The translations under genes and the position numbers were made by a program. Source: Chloroflexota bacterium (GTDB lineage Bacteria > Chloroflexota > Dehalococcoidia > Lucifugimonadales > Lucifugimonadaceae). Taken from it: a stretch of 5,493 nucleotides of DNA. Shown here piece after piece: positions 4,645-5,493 of the stretch. Under the pieces are notes generated by a model. The model was given only the letters and a program-made list of their open reading frames with translations, had not been told where the DNA came from and did not search any database. Position 1 is the stretch's first letter. The number at the start of each line of letters is the position of its first letter. The stretch spans positions 1 through 5,493 of the forward strand of contig JACQUF010000386.1 of NCBI GenBank assembly GCA_016210435.1, written 5' to 3'.

Positions 4645-5493
4645 GTGGCTTTTGACATCGTCGTAACCGGCGGCACAGTAGTCGATGGGACCGGCAACCC
4701 CGGGTACCGCGCCGACGTGGGCATAAAGGGGAAGCGGATATCGGCGATCGGCGACCTCTCAGAGGCCACAGCGGCGCGCGTCATCGATGCGAACGGGATG
4801 ATGGTCTCGCCCGGCTTTGTCGACACGCATGCCCATTCGGACGGCGCGCTGCTGACCGACCCCCAGCATGCCAACGGGCTGCGCCAGGGTGTAACTACCG
4901 AGATCCTCGACCAGGACGGCCTCTCATACGCGCCGCTGTCCCCAGAGAACTACCGGATGTACCGCTGGTATCTCTCCGGATTGCTCGGCCTGCCGCCGGA
5001 AGACCTCGACATGTCGTCGATCGCGGCCTTCCGTGCCAACTACCACCGCAAGGTCGCGATCAACGTGGTCTCGCTCGTGCCCCACGCAGCGGTGCGAATT
5101 TCTACGGTCGGCTTCCGCGATGTCCCGTTGCGCGGGGACGACCTGGAGAGCGCGAAGCGCATCGTGAAGGAGGGGATGGAACAAGGCGCGCGGGGGTTCG
5201 CCACCGGTATGTCCTACTATCCCAACGCCTATAGCGATACGCACGAACTCATTGAACTCAACAAGGTCGTCGCAGAACTGGGTGGTGTCTACGTCACACA
5301 CCTGCGCGATCACAACCGTGATCGCGGTTTTGGCGGCGGCGGGGTTCCCGAGGCGCTCGAAATCGGGCGCCGCTCCGGGGTGAAAGTCCATTTTTCCCAT
5401 TACCGCACGCAGCCGGACAGCGCGGGACAAGTAGGCGATATCCTCCGCGATATCGACGCCGCGAAGAGCGAAGGCGTAGACATCAGCCTCGAA
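4645..5493 (+). CDS. N-acyl-D-amino-acid deacylase-like amidohydrolase, N-terminal 283 residues (runs off right edge)
   Basis: The start is GTG 4645, seven nt after AAGGAG (4632-4637), giving MAFDIVVTGGTVVDGTGNPG, the standard beginning of amidohydrolase-3/D-aminoacylase proteins. These metal-dependent enzymes cleave the acyl group from N-acyl-D-amino acids, but substrates vary widely in the family. The metal site is visible: HxH in GFVDTHAHSD (His62, His64), THLRD (His219) and VHFSHYR (His252). The QGVTT motif at 81-85 is followed by DQDG (89-92), where classical D-aminoacylases have GNCG; the metal-binding Cys is thus an Asp here. The distal catalytic Asp and the C-terminal half lie outside the window, about 200-250 residues being missing. 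The gene follows the palindromic element and is probably its own transcription unit, with no evident link to the nitrogen module beyond possible amino-acid salvage. Amidohydrolase family is certain; the exact substrate is not. Confidence 0.88.
   Translation, partial: MAFDIVVTGGTVVDGTGNPGYRADVGIKGKRISAIGDLSEATAARVIDANGMMVSPGFVDTHAHSDGALLTDPQHANGLRQGVTTEILDQDGLSYAPLSPENYRMYRWYLSGLLGLPPEDLDMSSIAAFRANYHRKVAINVVSLVPHAAVRISTVGFRDVPLRGDDLESAKRIVKEGMEQGARGFATGMSYYPNAYSDTHELIELNKVVAELGGVYVTHLRDHNRDRGFGGGGVPEALEIGRRSGVKVHFSHYRTQPDSAGQVGDILRDIDAAKSEGVDISLE

Noticed and set aside
5436..5456. Repeated GCGATATC separated by four bases near the right edge.
   Set aside because: It is within the deacylase coding frame and encodes the ordinary sequence DILRDID; no extra copies are seen.

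Overview
This is a high-GC bacterial window with tightly packed genes: five complete conventional genes, one complete small gene that is easy to miss, and two genes cut by the window edges. Gene content suggests a free-living Gram-positive-like or Chloroflexota-type bacterium. The clues are a DUF2203 protein, an Amt transporter with a cleavable leader, actinobacterial GlnR-like operator spacing and an amidohydrolase-type D-aminoacylase. The taxonomic call is inference only; no rRNA or other marker gene is present.

Left part (1-1554). An ABC-2 type exporter is encoded on the minus strand: an ATPase at 402-1166, followed with no gap by a permease that runs off the left edge. Divergent to it is a DUF2203 gene at 1165-1554. 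The two divergent ATG codons are interlocked in one CATG.

Centre (1583-4389) is a nitrogen-sensing and ammonium-uptake module. On the minus strand lie a 122-aa OmpR/PhoB-type winged-helix protein with no receiver domain (2052-2420) and, 28 nt after it, a P-II signal protein (1583-2023) with an extra, very basic C-terminal tail. On the plus strand lie a 44-aa single-membrane-span protein (2698-2832) and then an Amt/AmtB ammonium transporter (2887-4311), closed by a hairpin terminator. The roughly 277-nt divergent control region carries two phased arrays of GTnAC-like half-sites at exact 11-bp steps (2473-2543 and 2593-2641). This is the layout expected for an OmpR-family regulator and closely resembles the GlnR box of Actinobacteria. 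A reasonable model is that the winged-helix protein binds these arrays and controls both its own P-II operon and the small-protein/amtB operon. P-II, and perhaps the small membrane protein, would then tune the transporter.

Right part (4312-5493). A 333-nt spacer holds the amtB terminator and a roughly 126-bp G/C-rich imperfect palindrome, probably a dispersed repeat. It is followed by the 5' 283 codons of an N-acyl-D-amino-acid deacylase-like amidohydrolase that runs off the right edge.

The points most worth attention are the 11-bp operator arrays tied to a receiver-less regulator, the unannotated small membrane protein in front of amtB, and the basic tail on P-II.
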